NCBI GenBank assembly: GCA_025056515.1
Contig: JANWWB010000032.1
Location: 1-19,470, forward strand
DNA: 19,470 nt
Origin: Anaerolineales bacterium
Lineage (GTDB): Bacteria > Chloroflexota > Anaerolineae > Anaerolineales > Villigracilaceae
Direction: 5' to 3'
Shown here: positions 7,704 through 15,812 of the stretch, in pieces
Position numbering within the stretch: the stretch's first letter is position 1
Layout: each line of letters begins with the position of its first letter
The notes under the pieces: generated by a model
Seen by the model: the letters and a program-made list of their open reading frames with translations, nothing else
Database searches by the model: none
What the model was told of the DNA's origin: nothing
Program-made: the position numbers and the translations under genes

Positions 7704-10605
7704 TACACCCACTTTGTCTGAATTTTTTTCTCGGTTACGCCGTTCTATCAGCGGCGAGCTTCGCATAGATAAAATCAGCCGCGTTCTTTATAGCTCCGAT
7801 GCCAGCATTTATCAGGTCGAGCCTTATGGCGTTCTCCTGCCGCGATCGGTAGAAGATATTCAGGCCGCAATCGAATTGGCAGCGCAGTTTGGCGTCCCGA
7901 TTCTCCCGCGCGGCGGCGGTACTAGCATGGCTGGACAAACTGTCAATCGAGCGCTGGTCATTGACACAACTCGCTATCTTCATCGCATTCTCGAGGTCAA
8001 TCCAGAAGAGAAATGGGTGCGCGCTGAAGCGGGAGTGTTTCTCTCCTCGCTGAACGCGTATGTACAACCTTATGGCCTCAAATTTGGTCCGGATCCGGCC
8101 AGCGGGACACGCGCTGCTTTGGGTGGTGTCGTCGGCAACAATTCATCCGGTTCGCACTCGATTCTGTACGGGATGACTGCCGACCACATCCTAGCTGTCC
8201 AGGCCATCTTGTCGGACGGCTCTCTGGTGGAGTTCTCAGCTAAGAGCGAAGCTGAGTTGGAGCAACTACAAGCGCGCAACGACTTTGAAGGAAAGATCTA
8301 TCGCTGCATGCTGGCGCTGGTGCGCAATCCGCACAATTTGCACATTATCCGTCAAAGCACACCTGTCCATTGGCGGCGTTGTGGTGGGTATAACCTAGAC
8401 CGCCTCACCGACGGGCAGGGCTTTTCTTTCCGCTGGCCTTTCGACCCGCGCTTCAACTTGGCGCGCCTGATTTGCGGCTCGGAAGGCACGCTCGCATTCA
8501 TTACTGAAGTCAAGCTCAATTTGGTCAAAGCGCCCAAGATGACCGCCTTAGCGATTCTTCACTTCGACGACCTGCGCGCTTCGCTCGATTCGGTCCCACT
8601 TTTGCTGGAAGCCAATCCCAGTGCGATCGAGATGCTCGATTCGCATACGATGTCCCTGGTTGAAAACGCCCCGGTCTACGCCTCCCAGATGCACACCTTC
8701 ATTCAGGGGCATCCAAACAATGTCCTAATTGTCGAATTCTACGGGGATAGCTTGGCCGAGCTTGAGGCCAAGTTGAAATCATTCAACCGCCATCTGGAAA
8801 AACATCGAATCCGCACCGGCGCTGTGGTTCAGCTGACCGATCCAGCTGCGATCGAAACCGTCTGGAAGGTGCGCACCGCCGGGTTTGGTTTTCTGATGGG
8901 CATGCGCGGCGATGTCAAGCCTCTGGCAATCGCCGATGATACCGCCGTTCCTCCTGAACACTTAGCCGACTACATCCTGGAATTCGAAAAATACTGCACA
9001 CTCGACCTCAATCACCCAATTTCGTACTTTGCTCACGCTAGCGCTGGTTGCTTACATGTCCATAATTTCCTGAATGCCAAACTCGGCAGCGACGTAGAAA
9101 AATTTCCCAAAATTATCGCCAAAGCCGGACTCCTGGCCAAGCAATATGGCGGTGTTCTCTCGAGCGAACATGGCGATGGGCGGTTGCGCAGCTGGTTCAA
9201 CCAGGAGTTCTTTGGCGAGGATATGTATGCCTTGTTCAAGCAAGTCAAAGGAATCTTCGATCCGCACAACCTCTTCAACCCCGGCAATATCGTAGACGCT
9301 CCATCCATGACCGAACACTTGCGCTACGGGCCGACTTACCGCTCCATCCCGATTCGGCCGATGCTAGACTTTGGAGCAGAAGGCTTCGACCGCGCTGTAG
9401 AGATGTGCAATGGCACGGCACTTTGTCGCCAGTTGACGGGCCATATGTGCCCGACCTATAAAGCCGGCCGCGATGAACAGCTCAGCACGCGCGGGCGCGC
9501 CAATGCCCTGCGCGCAGCCATTTCGGGCAAAGTGGATTTGGATGACCCGGCCCTCTATACTACGCTCGATTGGTGCATCAGTTGCAAGGCTTGCAAGACG
9601 GAATGTCCATCTTCGGTGGACATGGCCAAACTCAAGGCAGAATACCTGCATCAATATTATCAAAAGCACCCTATCCCTTTACGTTCACGTTTCTTTGCTT
9701 ATTTTGGTGAACTCAGCCACTTGGCCGGTGGTTGGCGCGCCCCTTTGACCAATTGGATGCTACGGTCCAAACCTCTTCGCTTCGTGCTGAACCGCATGCT
9801 TCATCTCGCCTCCAAACGTCTTTTCCCGACCTTTGCGCGCCAGACCTTTGACGCTTTCTATCGTCGCCAAAAGCGACTTCGCCGTAATCAACAGGTTGTG
9901 CTCTTGGTGGATGTTGCGCGCAATTACAATTATCCCGAAGTCGCACGCGCCGCCTACTATGTCCTCGAAGCGTGTGGTTATGAAGTGATTGTCCCCCCTA
10001 TTCATGACATCGGACGCCCGGCTTTTTCAAAAGGTGACTTACCCCTTGCCCGCAAGAAAGCACAACAGGCATTGGATTTTCTGGCGCCCTATGCGACTCA
10101 AGGCCTTCTGATTATCACTCTAGAACCGAGCGACCTCTCGATGCTGATCGACGATAATTTGTCGCTCTTTCCAAACGATACGCGCGCCCGTCTTGTTGCA
10201 GAGCATTCGCTCTCTTTGGAGGAATTTCTCTGGCGTGAAATGAAATCTGGCCGCTTGAGCGGAAAGTTCAAGCCGCAGCAGGGTAAGCTCCTGCTTCACG
10301 GGCACTGTCATCAAAAAGCGCTCATCGGCGTACAGTACAGCCAAGAGTTGCTTAGTTTCCTTGGCTACCAGGTAGAGGAAGCTGGTTCGGCTTGCTGCGG
10401 CATGGCCGGTTCCTTTGGTTACGAAGCCGAGCATTACGACCTATCGCTCAAAATGGGTGAGCTCACCCTGTTTCCAAAAGTGCGCGCTCAGGATCGGGCC
10501 ACGTTGATTGTGGCAGCAGGCATCAGTTGCCATGAGCAGATCGCACACGGCACGGGACGGAAGGCGCTACATCCCGCCGAGGTGCTGTATCAGGCGTTGG
10601 TATAA
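7696..10605 (+). CDS. YdiJ-like FAD-linked oxidase fused to 4Fe-4S and CCG domains (2-hydroxyacid dehydrogenase)
   Basis: A 969-residue flavo-iron-sulphur protein. The order is a PCMH-type FAD-binding domain (EPYGVLLPRSVEDIQAAI and PRGGGTSMAGQT near residues 35-80), an FAD-oxidase C-terminal domain (to about residue 540, with SSEHGDGRLRSW), a ferredoxin-like module (CNGTALCR...MCPTY and Cys627, Cys630, Cys633, Cys637 in CISCKACKTECP), and a C-terminal cysteine-rich GlpC/HdrD-type region (GHCHQKA with Cys871, and ACCGMAGSFGYE with Cys900-901). Length and order match E. coli YdiJ, a D-2-hydroxyglutarate dehydrogenase, and D-lactate/glycolate dehydrogenases; the substrate is one of these D-2-hydroxyacids by inference. 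Electrons probably pass to the quinone pool or an electron-transfer flavoprotein. The ATG at 7696 overlaps the FadR remnant by eight bases, and its ribosome binding site is weak. No signal peptide. Confidence 0.9.
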   Translation: MSDTPTLSEFFSRLRRSISGELRIDKISRVLYSSDASIYQVEPYGVLLPRSVEDIQAAIELAAQFGVPILPRGGGTSMAGQTVNRALVIDTTRYLHRILEVNPEEKWVRAEAGVFLSSLNAYVQPYGLKFGPDPASGTRAALGGVVGNNSSGSHSILYGMTADHILAVQAILSDGSLVEFSAKSEAELEQLQARNDFEGKIYRCMLALVRNPHNLHIIRQSTPVHWRRCGGYNLDRLTDGQGFSFRWPFDPRFNLARLICGSEGTLAFITEVKLNLVKAPKMTALAILHFDDLRASLDSVPLLLEANPSAIEMLDSHTMSLVENAPVYASQMHTFIQGHPNNVLIVEFYGDSLAELEAKLKSFNRHLEKHRIRTGAVVQLTDPAAIETVWKVRTAGFGFLMGMRGDVKPLAIADDTAVPPEHLADYILEFEKYCTLDLNHPISYFAHASAGCLHVHNFLNAKLGSDVEKFPKIIAKAGLLAKQYGGVLSSEHGDGRLRSWFNQEFFGEDMYALFKQVKGIFDPHNLFNPGNIVDAPSMTEHLRYGPTYRSIPIRPMLDFGAEGFDRAVEMCNGTALCRQLTGHMCPTYKAGRDEQLSTRGRANALRAAISGKVDLDDPALYTTLDWCISCKACKTECPSSVDMAKLKAEYLHQYYQKHPIPLRSRFFAYFGELSHLAGGWRAPLTNWMLRSKPLRFVLNRMLHLASKRLFPTFARQTFDAFYRRQKRLRRNQQVVLLVDVARNYNYPEVARAAYYVLEACGYEVIVPPIHDIGRPAFSKGDLPLARKKAQQALDFLAPYATQGLLIITLEPSDLSMLIDDNLSLFPNDTRARLVAEHSLSLEEFLWREMKSGRLSGKFKPQQGKLLLHGHCHQKALIGVQYSQELLSFLGYQVEEAGSACCGMAGSFGYEAEHYDLSLKMGELTLFPKVRAQDRATLIVAAGISCHEQIAHGTGRKALHPAEVLYQALV

Positions 10606-10606
10606 A

Positions 10607-10625
10607 GTGCTATCTCTGATAGCAC
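10607..10625 (+). terminator. Hairpin just after the oxidase stop codon
   Basis: GTGCTATC (10607-10614) and GATAGCAC (10618-10625) form a perfect eight-base stem with a three-base loop, starting one base after the stop codon. No T-tract follows, so it may be a weak terminator, an mRNA 3'-end stabiliser, or an attenuating structure before the next gene. Confidence 0.55.
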
Positions 10626-10652
10626 ACAGGCTGAATCCAAAGACATGTGTGG

Positions 10653-12761
10653 ATGACGAATTCCAGTTTCACTCGTCTCTCAACTTCTCGGCTTGAACGA
10701 CCACTTTGGAAGTGGATGACGCCAGCGCACTTGTCGCTGCTGGCAATTGTAGTGCTCTCGGCGTTTCTACACTTTTACAACCTCCGGGCCATCGGTGATG
10801 CCAATCTCTACTATACGGCGGCGGTCAAATCTATGCTTCAATCTTGGCATAATTTCTTCTTCGTCGCCGCCGAGCCGGGCGGTTCTGTTATGGTGGACAA
10901 GCCGCCGCTTGGTCTGTGGCTAGAGGCCGCTTTTGCCGCTGTGCTTGGGGTAAGTGGTGTTTCCACCAGCCTGCCAAATATCTTGGCCGGCCTCTTGAGC
11001 ATTCCCTTGCTCTACTATTTGGTCAAACGATGCCTTGGCGTCTTGGCTGGGCTGATGGCCGCTCTGGTCTTCGCGCTGACGCCGACCGTCTTGGCCACCA
11101 ATCGCAACAACACCATGGATGGGATGTTGGTCTTCTTCTTGTTGTTGGCGGCCTGGATGTTCCTGGAAGCTACTGAGAGTGGTCGCTTGCGCTGGCTGCT
11201 GCTCGGAGCGTTTTGGATGGGTCTGGCTTTCAATGTCAAGATGCTTCAGGCATTTTTACCTTTGCCTGCCTTCTATGCACTCTATCTTGTCAGCGCTCCT
11301 CAGAAAGTTGGTGAGAAACTTCGACATCTCGGCGTAGCAACCCTGCTTTTGCTGGCTATTTCCCTTTCTTGGGCACTCGCAGTAGACCTAACACCTGCTT
11401 CGGCGCGTCCTTACGTAGGTAGTAGCCAGAACAATACGGTAATGGAGTTGATTGTCGGACACAACGGCCTAGAGCGTTTATTGGGGAGCTGGCGCAATCA
11501 GGGGAACCCCCCTGCGCTGGTCAGGGACAATCCCTCAGGTCTGGATGCGACTAGCATAGGACCCCAGCCGCCTCCTGAGGCCGCAGAAGCATGCCGTGGC
11601 TTGGTTAGCGGTTCAGATTGCCTCGTTACGCTCCCCCAAGGGGGGATAGTGCATGGCACGTGTGCGCAGGTGGGTGATCTTTTGGCTTGTATTCCTAGCC
11701 AAGTTACTCAACCCCAGGCATCGGATGGAACACTACCTCCTCATCCGGTGAATCCACCGAACAGAGGAATGTTTGTTCAGGAAATCGGCCTCCCCTCGCC
11801 CGTTAGGCTCTTTGTCCCTCCGCTTGCCAAAGAAGTCAGCTGGCTGTTGCCTTTTGGCTTGGTCTGTCTGGTGCTTCTCGTTCTCAACGCTCGTTTTGCT
11901 CGGCCTTTGGTTCCCGAACACCGGCTATCCCTGTTGTGGGGTGGATGGTTGCTGGTTGGCGTGGTCTTTTTTAGTATGGCCAATCTTTTTCATGCTTATT
12001 ACCTGGTTATGCTAGCTGCGCCGCTCGGTGCGCTTATCGGCGGGGGAGTGCATATCCTATGGCGCAGTCGGCACCATGGTTGGGCGCAAGGGGTGTTAGC
12101 GCTTGGCTCTGTTGGAACTTTAGCTTATGAATGGAGATTAGCTCAGCAGTATGGGCAGGAGGCATGGTGGATGCCTCTGGCCGCTGTTTTGCTGGTGGCG
12201 GGTTTAACGGCGCTTCTCCTCGGACGGTATGTTGCGACCGCTCTTCTTTTGCCAACAGCCTATGGCCTGCTGATCGCTGCGTTGCTGATCATCCCTATGG
12301 CTTGGTCGATTCTGACGGTCGCCGAGCAGAGGCCGGATGTCAACCTGCCCAGCGCATATGGCGGGCAATCGGTCGGCGCTCGGTCAGCGTTTCCTGGTCA
12401 GATTTCCTCTCCTGGCCCTGGTCAGCCTTCCCTGGTGGATGCGGCTTTGATAGCCTATTTACAGGCCAACACCCAGGGGATGAAATACCTCGTAGCCGTC
12501 CCGAGCGCTCAAAGCGGGGCACCGCTCGTCTTGGCAACCGGGCGACCTGTCCTCTATCTCGGCGGTTTTAGCGGAGGAGACCCGGTCGTTGATTCGACCG
12601 GTCTCGAAGAAATGGTGACCGCCGGCGAGTTGCGTTTCATCCTCTTCGGTGAGCGTTCACTACGATTAGAAATTGCTCGTTGGGTGGAAAGGCATTGCAC
12701 GCCCCTCACGCGCTTTCGCCAGGGCGAGCGGATGTTGTATGATTGTCAAGAAAGAAGATAG
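10653..12761 (+). CDS. YkcB-like GT39/PMT-type polytopic membrane glycosyltransferase
   Basis: A 702-residue integral membrane protein. The N-terminal half has a chain of hydrophobic segments (first at about 27-44, then 92-115, 120-145, 155-170, 180-200, 225-240). The acidic motif GDANLYYTAA with Asp49 in the first external loop and MVDKPPLGLWLEA at 81-91 are the hallmarks of lipid-carrier-dependent GT39-like transferases, and the GGSVMVDKPP wording is that of the B. subtilis YkcB group. A hydrophilic loop at about 260-385 contains four cysteines. More membrane segments follow, then a soluble C-terminal domain of about 120 residues (LVDAALIAYLQANTQGMKYLVAV, LATGRPVLYLGGFSGGDPV). Such enzymes move a sugar from a polyprenyl-phosphate donor to an acceptor outside the membrane; donor and acceptor are unknown. 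I chose the ATG at 10653; a GTG at 10647 and an ATG at 10716 are alternatives, and none has a good ribosome binding site. Confidence 0.87.
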   Translation: MTNSSFTRLSTSRLERPLWKWMTPAHLSLLAIVVLSAFLHFYNLRAIGDANLYYTAAVKSMLQSWHNFFFVAAEPGGSVMVDKPPLGLWLEAAFAAVLGVSGVSTSLPNILAGLLSIPLLYYLVKRCLGVLAGLMAALVFALTPTVLATNRNNTMDGMLVFFLLLAAWMFLEATESGRLRWLLLGAFWMGLAFNVKMLQAFLPLPAFYALYLVSAPQKVGEKLRHLGVATLLLLAISLSWALAVDLTPASARPYVGSSQNNTVMELIVGHNGLERLLGSWRNQGNPPALVRDNPSGLDATSIGPQPPPEAAEACRGLVSGSDCLVTLPQGGIVHGTCAQVGDLLACIPSQVTQPQASDGTLPPHPVNPPNRGMFVQEIGLPSPVRLFVPPLAKEVSWLLPFGLVCLVLLVLNARFARPLVPEHRLSLLWGGWLLVGVVFFSMANLFHAYYLVMLAAPLGALIGGGVHILWRSRHHGWAQGVLALGSVGTLAYEWRLAQQYGQEAWWMPLAAVLLVAGLTALLLGRYVATALLLPTAYGLLIAALLIIPMAWSILTVAEQRPDVNLPSAYGGQSVGARSAFPGQISSPGPGQPSLVDAALIAYLQANTQGMKYLVAVPSAQSGAPLVLATGRPVLYLGGFSGGDPVVDSTGLEEMVTAGELRFILFGERSLRLEIARWVERHCTPLTRFRQGERMLYDCQERR

Positions 12762-12777
12762 TGTGGAGAAATTTGAA

Positions 12778-12804
12778 CCGACCGGCAACCTGCGCGCCGG
12801 TCGG
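12778..12804 (+). terminator. Hairpin between convergent regions
   Basis: CCGACCGGC (12778-12786) and GCCGGTCGG (12796-12804) make a perfect nine-base GC-rich stem with a nine-base loop, 16 bases after the glycosyltransferase stop. A proper T-run does not follow on either strand, but its place between + strand and - strand regions suits a bidirectional terminator. Confidence 0.55.
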
Positions 12805-12885
12805 GTATCTTCTACCGAATTCGCATCAATTCTTGTAAACTTTTCCGGCGACTAAAGAGACTCCCGAATCTGAGGTCTTCAACTT

Positions 12886-13080
12886 TTAGCCCATTCTCGC
12901 TGGGCTCAATTTCGGTTTTAAGTCGACTTTTCGGACAAAATGCCCAATTTGCGAAACGAATTTGTCCATATCAACCAAATAATCTGGCATTGCTTTGTTG
13001 CAAACATAAGGTACCGTATATCCCTGCGAGGCGGCACAGCTACGGAAGCGGTCTCCCAAATCCTCAGAGGCCTTTGTCGT
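12886..13080 (-). pseudogene. Degraded coding-like fragment, unknown family
   Basis: On the - strand a 64-codon open segment between two stops reads like real protein: after DRFRSCAASQGYTVPYV come KAMPDYLVDMDKFVSQIG and HFVRKVDLKPKLSPARMG, then a TAA. It has no good start codon near its 5' end (the first candidates are an internal TTG and ATG) and no ribosome binding site, and a TAG closes it upstream. Because the residue choice looks protein-like but the frame is short, I read it as the 3' end of a decayed gene lying downstream of the restriction-modification pair on the same strand. I do not recognise the family. Confidence 0.35.
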
Positions 13081-13108
13081 CTAGCGTGAGGCCAGGGCTT
13101 TGCCGGCT

Positions 13109-13300
13109 TTAAAGGCTTATCATGACACATGCATTTTGATTTTTCCAGATCTTTGCAATAGAAGAATATAGCGTAATTTTTCGGATTTCGGTGAAGAATT
13201 CTGGGGCTTCGGCTTCACCCTCCCATAAATCGCGCCAATGCCAAGTAACAAAACCCAGTATCCCTGTTGCGTTTCGGTCATTGCGCCAGGGCATCGGCAT
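13109..13300 (-). CDS. Short hypothetical reading frame, possibly part of a decayed gene
   Basis: A 63-codon - strand frame from an ATG at 13300, reading MPMPWRNDRNATGILGF and later APEFFTEIRKITLYSSIAKI. Composition is protein-like (aromatic and charged residues alternate) but there is no ribosome binding site and no family I recognise. It lies directly upstream of the 12886-13080 fragment on the same strand, so both could be pieces of one broken gene; alternatively it is a chance frame. Confidence 0.25.
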   Translation of the reverse strand: MPMPWRNDRNATGILGFVTWHWRDLWEGEAEAPEFFTEIRKITLYSSIAKIWKNQNACVMISL

Positions 13301-13411
13301 TTAATTTAGACAACCCAGACGCGAGGAGTGAACATAGGAAGAACATGCTCCTAACCTTGTTGTCAATACATCGGGGAAGAGATTTTGACTCAAGCTAAGC
13401 CGGATTCGTAC

Positions 13412-13606
13412 TTACAGATAGGGTTCGACCGTATAACCGGTAATGTCCTTTTTCCCTTGTTTGTAAATCAGTGAGATACAATCTTCTTCAAAGCGAACAA
13501 AGACATCCAGCGTATCTCTATCTAAGGCTTGCGAATCAATGGTGACCACCAGAGATTTGATCTCTTGTAGCGGAAGAAAAACCACTTTTCCTCTAGGGAT
13601 GAGCAA
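13412..13606 (-). CDS. Displaced C-terminus of the GIY-YIG protein (out of frame by one base)
   Basis: A 64-codon frame whose only upstream start is a TTG at 13606, without a good ribosome binding site. It begins LIPRGKVVFLPLQEIKSLVV and continues with a strand-rich segment (DTLDVFVRFEEDCISLIYKQ) to a TAA. It overlaps the last 14 bases of the GIY-YIG gene. If one A is removed from the A8 run at 13619-13626 (coding strand), the nuclease frame runs without a break through GTGF into this segment, giving a protein of about 307 residues. I therefore read it as the natural C-terminal domain of that protein and not as an independent gene. Confidence 0.6.
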   Translation of the reverse strand: MLIPRGKVVFLPLQEIKSLVVTIDSQALDRDTLDVFVRFEEDCISLIYKQGKKDITGYTVEPYL

Positions 13607-14336
13607 GAAACCTGTCCCTTTTTTTTAACTGAGCTAGAGACTTGCTTCCTCTAAAGGTAATCTGCCAGCCTTTTTCTTTCTTACTGCCAGGACGGATAAT
13701 CGTAGGTTGCCCGTCAACAACACCATACAATGTCCCCCATTCCTGAATAGTATGCCCTCTTTGGATAAGCATTCTCTTGACATCGTCTAGGTAAATTTCG
13801 TCATCCCTTTTTCCGAAGATAAAACGAGACACTTTTTCTTTATTGGAAAGGAGCCAGTTGATTTCCTCGCGGTAGGCGTTTACAAGAACGGTTTGCTGCG
13901 GAGACAGAACAGGGGCACGAGTTGCAGACGTGACTACCTCATAGCGGTTTATCTTGAACAATTGAACCAGATAGTCTTCCAAAGCGAGCCGCACGTTTTC
14001 TTCGGTTAAATCAGATTGCGGTGAGCTCCGGCCATCGTTGAATACCAGAGCGCGTTGCCAGTTTCGGATTTTTGCCTCAGGGGTTTTGATATGAGACAGG
14101 AGGCGATTTGCCAGGTTTTCTGTTTGTCCAACGTACACTTTTTTGTTTGGACGTTCGTCAATTAACACATAGACTCCCGGAATAGGGGCCTGGCTGATTT
14201 CTTGAACGACCTGCAAGAAAGCAGCCTCGGAGCGAGGAAAATCCCAAAGACGTAAATTTCCCAGCAACGTTCTGGCACGCACAATTCCTAGGCCGTTGGC
14301 AGGAATGCTCCAATAACCGAGGTCATCTCTCCCCAT
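13593..14336 (-). CDS. GIY-YIG nuclease domain protein, probable restriction endonuclease (early stop in current frame)
   Basis: A 247-residue protein as it stands. A GIY-YIG nuclease core occupies about residues 51-135: GVY at 54-56, VYVG at 67-70, the catalytic-type arginine R78 in NLANRLLSH, and Glu120 in LALEDYLVQLF as probable metal ligand. The second half (about 145-240) is not assigned; GTLYGVVDGQPTIIRPGS resembles the small domain that follows GIY-YIG in DUF4357-type proteins, a tentative match. The start overlaps the methyltransferase stop by one base (TAATG on the coding strand), so the two are co-translated. This gene pairing is typical of Type II restriction-modification, where GIY-YIG enzymes such as Eco29kI and Hpy188I are known. 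The current end, after an A8 run, gives a short tail (RDRFLAHP) that looks out of frame. Whether the shortened form cuts DNA is unknown; a non-restriction repair or housekeeping role is possible. Confidence 0.78.
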   Translation of the reverse strand: MGRDDLGYWSIPANGLGIVRARTLLGNLRLWDFPRSEAAFLQVVQEISQAPIPGVYVLIDERPNKKVYVGQTENLANRLLSHIKTPEAKIRNWQRALVFNDGRSSPQSDLTEENVRLALEDYLVQLFKINRYEVVTSATRAPVLSPQQTVLVNAYREEINWLLSNKEKVSRFIFGKRDDEIYLDDVKRMLIQRGHTIQEWGTLYGVVDGQPTIIRPGSKKEKGWQITFRGSKSLAQLKKRDRFLAHP

Positions 14337-15721
14337 TATGAATCCTTTCTGAGAGTGACTACTGTTTCGCGTAAGCGATAACTACGTACCTGGCCCGATC
14401 GCCGTTCGCGTGCCTTTTCCAGCCGCTCAATCTGGAGTCCTAGCTCCTGACCAATGCGAGCCAGAATCAGATCCGTAGGAACATAGACATCTGCGATGAG
14501 GCTGTCACCCACAACCAAGATAAACCTACCCCCTGGCCGGAGAATCTCTACCACGTTTCGCATCACGCGGTACATATCATCAAAATACTTATGAACGATA
14601 GATGGCATATCCTGTCGGCGGTATGTTCCCCTTCGCTGAATATGAAGAGCAATCTGTTCTTTAATAGTTTCAAGCCAGGAATTGGTGTAAGGCTGGGCCT
14701 CTTCAAAGGAGCGAATCAGACTTTTGGAAACGTTATCACATACAACCATTTGGTCTTTAAGGTATTTTAAATCACGATGACTCTGTCCGAACCCTAGCCA
14801 CGCCATCTCAATCTTGTAGTTCATCACATAGTCCAGGCCGTTCATATATGGTGGAGAGGTGATAATCAAATCGCATAACGTGTCCGGCCGGACTTGCATG
14901 GAATTCCCCAACAACACTTCTGCTGGTGTATCAAGATAGGTGGCGAGCCGGCTCTGACAGAAACTCAAATCATCGGCGATTTGCCGGACTTTTTGAGAAA
15001 ACAACCGCAGCGGCACATCATCCCCCACGATTTTCGTCGGCGCATAGCCGAGACAGGGAGCGCGCTTCAGGTTGCTGCTGTCTACCAGGATAGAGGCAAA
15101 GGCCAACAACAGGAGGTCTTTGATTTGAGAATCCACTTCATCTGCAGGGTGAAAGGCGTCAATGCCTCCTTTCAACCTCCTGAGGTGAAGGAGCACCTTT
15201 GGGCGAAACTGAGTTTCGGATTTCAGGAAAGGAGGGGCGTCAGTCAGAGTCTGGCTATTCAGAACTTGGTTGGCAACTTCTATCAGCCTCTCTATAGGTG
15301 TTTTCCAGGAGTTAACTTTAACGCGACCGACAAACTGCAGTAATGGATTCAACTCAATCCCCCACGACGGCAGTCCGTTCATCTTCGCTTGTACCAGGAC
15401 CGTACCGCTCCCGGCAAAGGGGTCAAGGACAACTGGCCTTTCGTACTCATGTCGGTATCGCTCCAAGGTGCGCTGCACAAAACCGGCCGAGAATCCCTGT
15501 ACGTAAGGCGACCAACGGTGAACAGGTTCAGATGTATTCGGTTGAAATTGAATGGCTTGCGGGGCAGAAATAAGTTCCTGCCCTAATTCGGCCAAGTAGG
15601 GACGCGCGTCCTCATCGGCGTTCCCGTGTTGCTTAGGCGAGCGCAAAACGTTTCGACGACGCGCTGTTAACTTAGTGACCGTCGTCAAGTCAAAAAGAGT
15701 CTCTTGAATCAAGTGGTTCAT
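14336..15721 (-). CDS. Site-specific DNA methyltransferase (amino-methyltransferase, SPPY type)
   Basis: A 461-residue DNA methyltransferase. The SAM-binding motif I is DPFAGSGT at residues 100-107, followed by GIELNPL (motif II). The catalytic motif IV is TSPPY at 288-292; SPPY is most often found in N4-cytosine enzymes, while N6-adenine enzymes usually have DPPY or NPPY, so m4C is favoured but not certain. LRPGGRFILVVGDSL near the C-terminus is a later strand of the same fold. RWSPYVQGFSAGFV at 70-83 is the family's conserved lead-in. The region between motifs I and IV, about 180 residues, probably contains target recognition; the recognition site cannot be read. The ATG at 15721 lies only eight bases from a TATAAT, so the transcript may be leaderless. 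The gene is the first of the pair with the GIY-YIG nuclease and is more AT-rich than its neighbours, consistent with horizontal transfer. Confidence 0.88.
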   Translation of the reverse strand: MNHLIQETLFDLTTVTKLTARRRNVLRSPKQHGNADEDARPYLAELGQELISAPQAIQFQPNTSEPVHRWSPYVQGFSAGFVQRTLERYRHEYERPVVLDPFAGSGTVLVQAKMNGLPSWGIELNPLLQFVGRVKVNSWKTPIERLIEVANQVLNSQTLTDAPPFLKSETQFRPKVLLHLRRLKGGIDAFHPADEVDSQIKDLLLLAFASILVDSSNLKRAPCLGYAPTKIVGDDVPLRLFSQKVRQIADDLSFCQSRLATYLDTPAEVLLGNSMQVRPDTLCDLIITSPPYMNGLDYVMNYKIEMAWLGFGQSHRDLKYLKDQMVVCDNVSKSLIRSFEEAQPYTNSWLETIKEQIALHIQRRGTYRRQDMPSIVHKYFDDMYRVMRNVVEILRPGGRFILVVGDSLIADVYVPTDLILARIGQELGLQIERLEKARERRSGQVRSYRLRETVVTLRKDS

Positions 15722-15729
15722 TGAGAATG

Positions 15730-15735
15730 ATTATA
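15730..15735 (-). promoter_or_regulatory. TATAAT -10 element of the methyltransferase
   Basis: On the - strand the six bases 15735 to 15730 read TATAAT exactly, eight bases before the ATG. Transcription would start at or one to two bases before the start codon, giving a leaderless mRNA. No good -35 element is visible at 16-18 bases spacing. Confidence 0.55.
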
Positions 15736-15776
15736 CATGAAACCCGGGCCAATGTGACTTACCTCCCCTTATTCAC

Positions 15777-15799
15777 TTTTCATCAGTATGTGATGAAAA
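15777..15799. terminator. AT-rich inverted repeat (terminator or operator)
   Basis: TTTTCATCA (15777-15785) and TGATGAAAA (15791-15799) are perfect inverted arms around a five-base loop. The A-run and T-run flanks make it symmetric, as in bidirectional terminators. It also lies 42 bases upstream of the methyltransferase -10 element, where an operator could sit. Confidence 0.5.
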
Positions 15800-15812
15800 C
15801 TTGTTAAATAGG

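Noticed and set aside
13338..13366. Perfect TTGACA on the - strand (13366-13361) as a promoter for the downstream fragments
   Set aside because: At 17 bases spacing the -10 position reads TTCTTC, a poor match, and the downstream frames are doubtful.
13412..13606. Small ORF as an independent antitoxin-like or controller gene of the restriction pair
   Set aside because: It has only a TTG start without a ribosome binding site, no helix-turn-helix pattern, and reads as the continuation of the nuclease after a one-base shift.
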